Positions 62,502-64,000 of a stretch of 64,000 nt of DNA are shown here, one piece after another; position 1 is the first letter of the stretch; the number at the start of each line of letters is the position of its first letter. The notes beneath the pieces were generated by a model. That model saw only the letters and a list, made by a program, of their open reading frames with translations. It made no database searches and was not told where the DNA came from. The stretch covers positions 186,001 to 250,000 of the forward strand of contig JAJTEW010000004.1 in assembly GCA_021299875.1 (NCBI GenBank), in the 5' to 3' direction. The position numbers and the translations under genes are program-made. The DNA is from Comamonadaceae bacterium (lineage in GTDB: Bacteria > Pseudomonadota > Gammaproteobacteria > Burkholderiales > Burkholderiaceae_C).

Positions 62502-63359
62502 TCAGGGGTTGCAAAAGTCGCAGCGGCTCGGGTCAGCCCAGGGCTGCGAAGACAGGGTGCGTTGCTCTTCGTGCTGGCATGACGTGCAGTGCCACACTTG
62601 TGCAATTGGCAGCCGCGTCTTTTGGCCGCAGGACCGGCACGGCAGGCCCGCAACCCGTGATTGAACCCAAAAGCCTGGGTTTTGGCATTGTGGGCATGGG
62701 GACTGCAGTTTGAGGATCAAATCGTCGCAAGCCTTGCGGATGAGCTCTTGTCTTGTGGGGTTGCAAAACGCGCGCAGGTCGTTTTCGACGAACACCTTGC
62801 CACTGACCGATTGCGCTTGAAGTTGGGCAAACACCCGAAGCAGGGTCTCTTCGTCGTGGATGTTTTTGACGATGTCCAAATGGTCTTCGTGGTCAGGCCG
62901 CATCACCAAGTGGTGCCCGGGAAATTTGGCCTCTTGGGCAAACCGCATCAACTCGTCCAAGTTGGTGACGGTCCTGTGCAGGCTTTGCGCGGGGCCGTGT
63001 GCAAAGCCTGTCACTTCAAGCGCTTGGGCCGGGTCGACCCACAGGAGCAGCTCGGTGTTCCAGGGCATGAAGCCGCCAAAGGGGTCAGACCCGAAAGAGC
63101 CCTCGCTGGCGATGCCGATGGGGGCGCCGGTCAGGGCCATGCCGATCTGTGCTTTGCGACGTGCTGCATCGAGTTGGGAGCCTGGCCGAGCGATCTCGCG
63201 GGTGTAAGTGCCCAGTTGGTCGGTATCAAAGGCGTCGGTGTGAACCAGCTCACAGCCCAAGGCGGACTCCAGAGGGGTCTTCACCAAACCTTGTTTGCCG
63301 TGTTGCGTGAGAAATGCAACTCGGCGAGCCGGATGAGGGCCCTCTTTCGATCTGTCCAT
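62502..63359 (-). CDS. DUF6671-family protein with C-terminal zinc-ribbon
   Basis: 285 aa. The N-terminal region 'GTYTREIARPGSQLDAARRK' and 'ASEGSFGSDPFGGFMPWNTE' matches DUF6671 as I recall it. From residue 230 four CxxC-type pairs ('CPQC', 'CRSCGQ', 'CTSC', 'CDFC') look like a zinc ribbon. Function unknown. ATG 63359; 7 bp downstream of the partial transporter gene, possible operon. Confidence 0.72.
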   Translation of the reverse strand: MDRSKEGPHPARRVAFLTQHGKQGLVKTPLESALGCELVHTDAFDTDQLGTYTREIARPGSQLDAARRKAQIGMALTGAPIGIASEGSFGSDPFGGFMPWNTELLLWVDPAQALEVTGFAHGPAQSLHRTVTNLDELMRFAQEAKFPGHHLVMRPDHEDHLDIVKNIHDEETLLRVFAQLQAQSVSGKVFVENDLRAFCNPTRQELIRKACDDLILKLQSPCPQCQNPGFWVQSRVAGLPCRSCGQKTRLPIAQVWHCTSCQHEEQRTLSSQPWADPSRCDFCNP

Positions 63360-63366
63360 GCCAACC

Positions 63367-64000
63367 TTACATCAGAACCCCTTGGGCCACCGCCACGTAG
63401 ATGGGGATTCCAAACACAATGTTCAACGGAAAGGTGATGCCCAGACTCAGACCGAAATAAAGGGAAGGGTTGGCCTCAGGCAGTGCGTAGCGCAGCACCG
63501 CCGGGACCGCAATGTAAGACGCACTGGCTGCCAAAACCATGAGCAGGGCGCCATCACCAGCCGATAAATTTAGCAGAAATGCCAGACCCAAAGCCAGCGA
63601 GGCGTGCACGACAGGGCCTACGATGGCGTAAGCCACCAACACAGGCGACTTGCCTTTGACCTGTGGCAGATTTCGGGCCGCCATCAAACCCATGTCGAGC
63701 AAGAAGAAGGCCAACATGCCTTTGAACAGGTCGACCGAGAACGGCTGCATGGCGGATTTGCCGGCGTCGCCGGTGATCATGCCAATCGCCATCGCGCCCA
63801 GCAGCAGCAACTGCGCGCCGTCGGTGAAGGATTCATGAAGGATCTTGCCGACCGAGACACCGGTTTTGGGCGCGGGTACGCCATCGGCTGTCGCCACGGC
63901 ACCTTTGGTCGCTTTTTGGCGCAGGGAGTTGGCAAACACCACGGCCAAGATGATGGCGGGCGATTCCATCAAGGCCATGGCCGCAGCCATGTGACCACCA
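63367..64000 (-). CDS. sbtA: SbtA-like sodium-dependent bicarbonate transporter, 5' end outside window
   Basis: C-terminal 211 residues of a longer membrane protein; the reading frame is open to the window edge, so the start is missing. 'MESPAIILAVVFANSLR' and 'DMGLMAARNLPQVKGKSPVL' with 'GPVVHASLALGLAFLLNLSA' match the SbtA family, as do 'LAASASYIAVPAVLRYALPE' and 'FGIPIYVAVAQ'. SbtA imports bicarbonate with sodium. Ends 7 bp before the DUF6671 gene. Confidence 0.85.
   Translation of the reverse strand, partial: GGHMAAAMALMESPAIILAVVFANSLRQKATKGAVATADGVPAPKTGVSVGKILHESFTDGAQLLLLGAMAIGMITGDAGKSAMQPFSVDLFKGMLAFFLLDMGLMAARNLPQVKGKSPVLVAYAIVGPVVHASLALGLAFLLNLSAGDGALLMVLAASASYIAVPAVLRYALPEANPSLYFGLSLGITFPLNIVFGIPIYVAVAQGVLM

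Noticed and set aside
1..64000. Insertion sequences, prophage, CRISPR arrays, rRNA and tRNA genes
   Set aside because: No transposase, integrase, repeat-spacer pattern or cloverleaf-like sequence was noticed. A tRNA scan was not possible, so a missed tRNA cannot be fully excluded.

Overview
The window (about 60% GC by eye) looks like a chromosomal segment of a betaproteobacterium, most likely a Comamonadaceae-type freshwater or soil heterotroph. This is inferred from family content: a Bug/TctC binding protein, a fused indolepyruvate:ferredoxin oxidoreductase, BenE, TRAP transport, the mnmG-rsmG-lysE-parA-parB order and YhdP/GlnE. No rRNA, tRNA, CRISPR array, insertion sequence or prophage was recognised.

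Layout. 0.1-9.7 kb: an acrylyl-CoA reductase-like gene, then a molybdenum-hydroxylase operon (CoxG/M/S/L-like, minus strand) divergent from a TetR regulator and a complete TRAP transporter; a 16-bp near-palindrome lies between them. 9.7-13 kb: a CoA-transferase / acyl-CoA dehydrogenase / MaoC-like dehydratase operon. 13-19.8 kb: an actinobacterial-type dapD, acetoacetyl-CoA synthetase, a PduO-type cobalamin adenosyltransferase, a D-lactate dehydrogenase-like flavoprotein and a BenE transporter. 19.8-29.5 kb: one tightly packed minus-strand gene string, mnmG-rsmG-lysE-lysE-parA-hydrolase-parB-hybrid kinase-hybrid kinase-benE, with four parS sites (two perfect) in its promoter-proximal part. 29.8-35 kb: a Bug-family binding protein, an Lrp-type regulator and divergent iorAB. 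35-37 kb: minCDE. 37.08-37.29 kb: a non-coding stretch with DnaA boxes, a GC cluster, a DnaA-trio-like repeat and an AT-rich tract, which I propose as the replication origin or part of it. 37.3-43.1 kb: small membrane proteins, a divergent copper chaperone/copper ATPase pair, an old-yellow-enzyme reductase and a class II aldolase. 43.2-45.6 kb: a lower-GC accessory patch with an orphan protein, a cupin, a small membrane protein and a MazE/MazF-type toxin-antitoxin pair bracketed by a full ykgJ and a 54-bp ykgJ-like remnant. 45.6-54.6 kb: cell-wall enzymes (MltA, NlpC/P60), a FixL/FixJ-like two-component pair and yhdP in one direction. 54.6-64 kb: glnE, an RND efflux pair with an atypical SDR, a DUF6671 protein and a partial SbtA-type bicarbonate transporter running off the edge.

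How it works together. The chromosome-maintenance block is the core: parS/ParA/ParB, MinCDE and the candidate origin lie within about 14 kb. The two hybrid kinases are packed directly behind parB, which is the most unusual arrangement here. The 5-10 kb block reads as a regulated uptake-plus-hydroxylation unit for an unknown substrate. Function names come from recognising protein families by eye; no searches were run.
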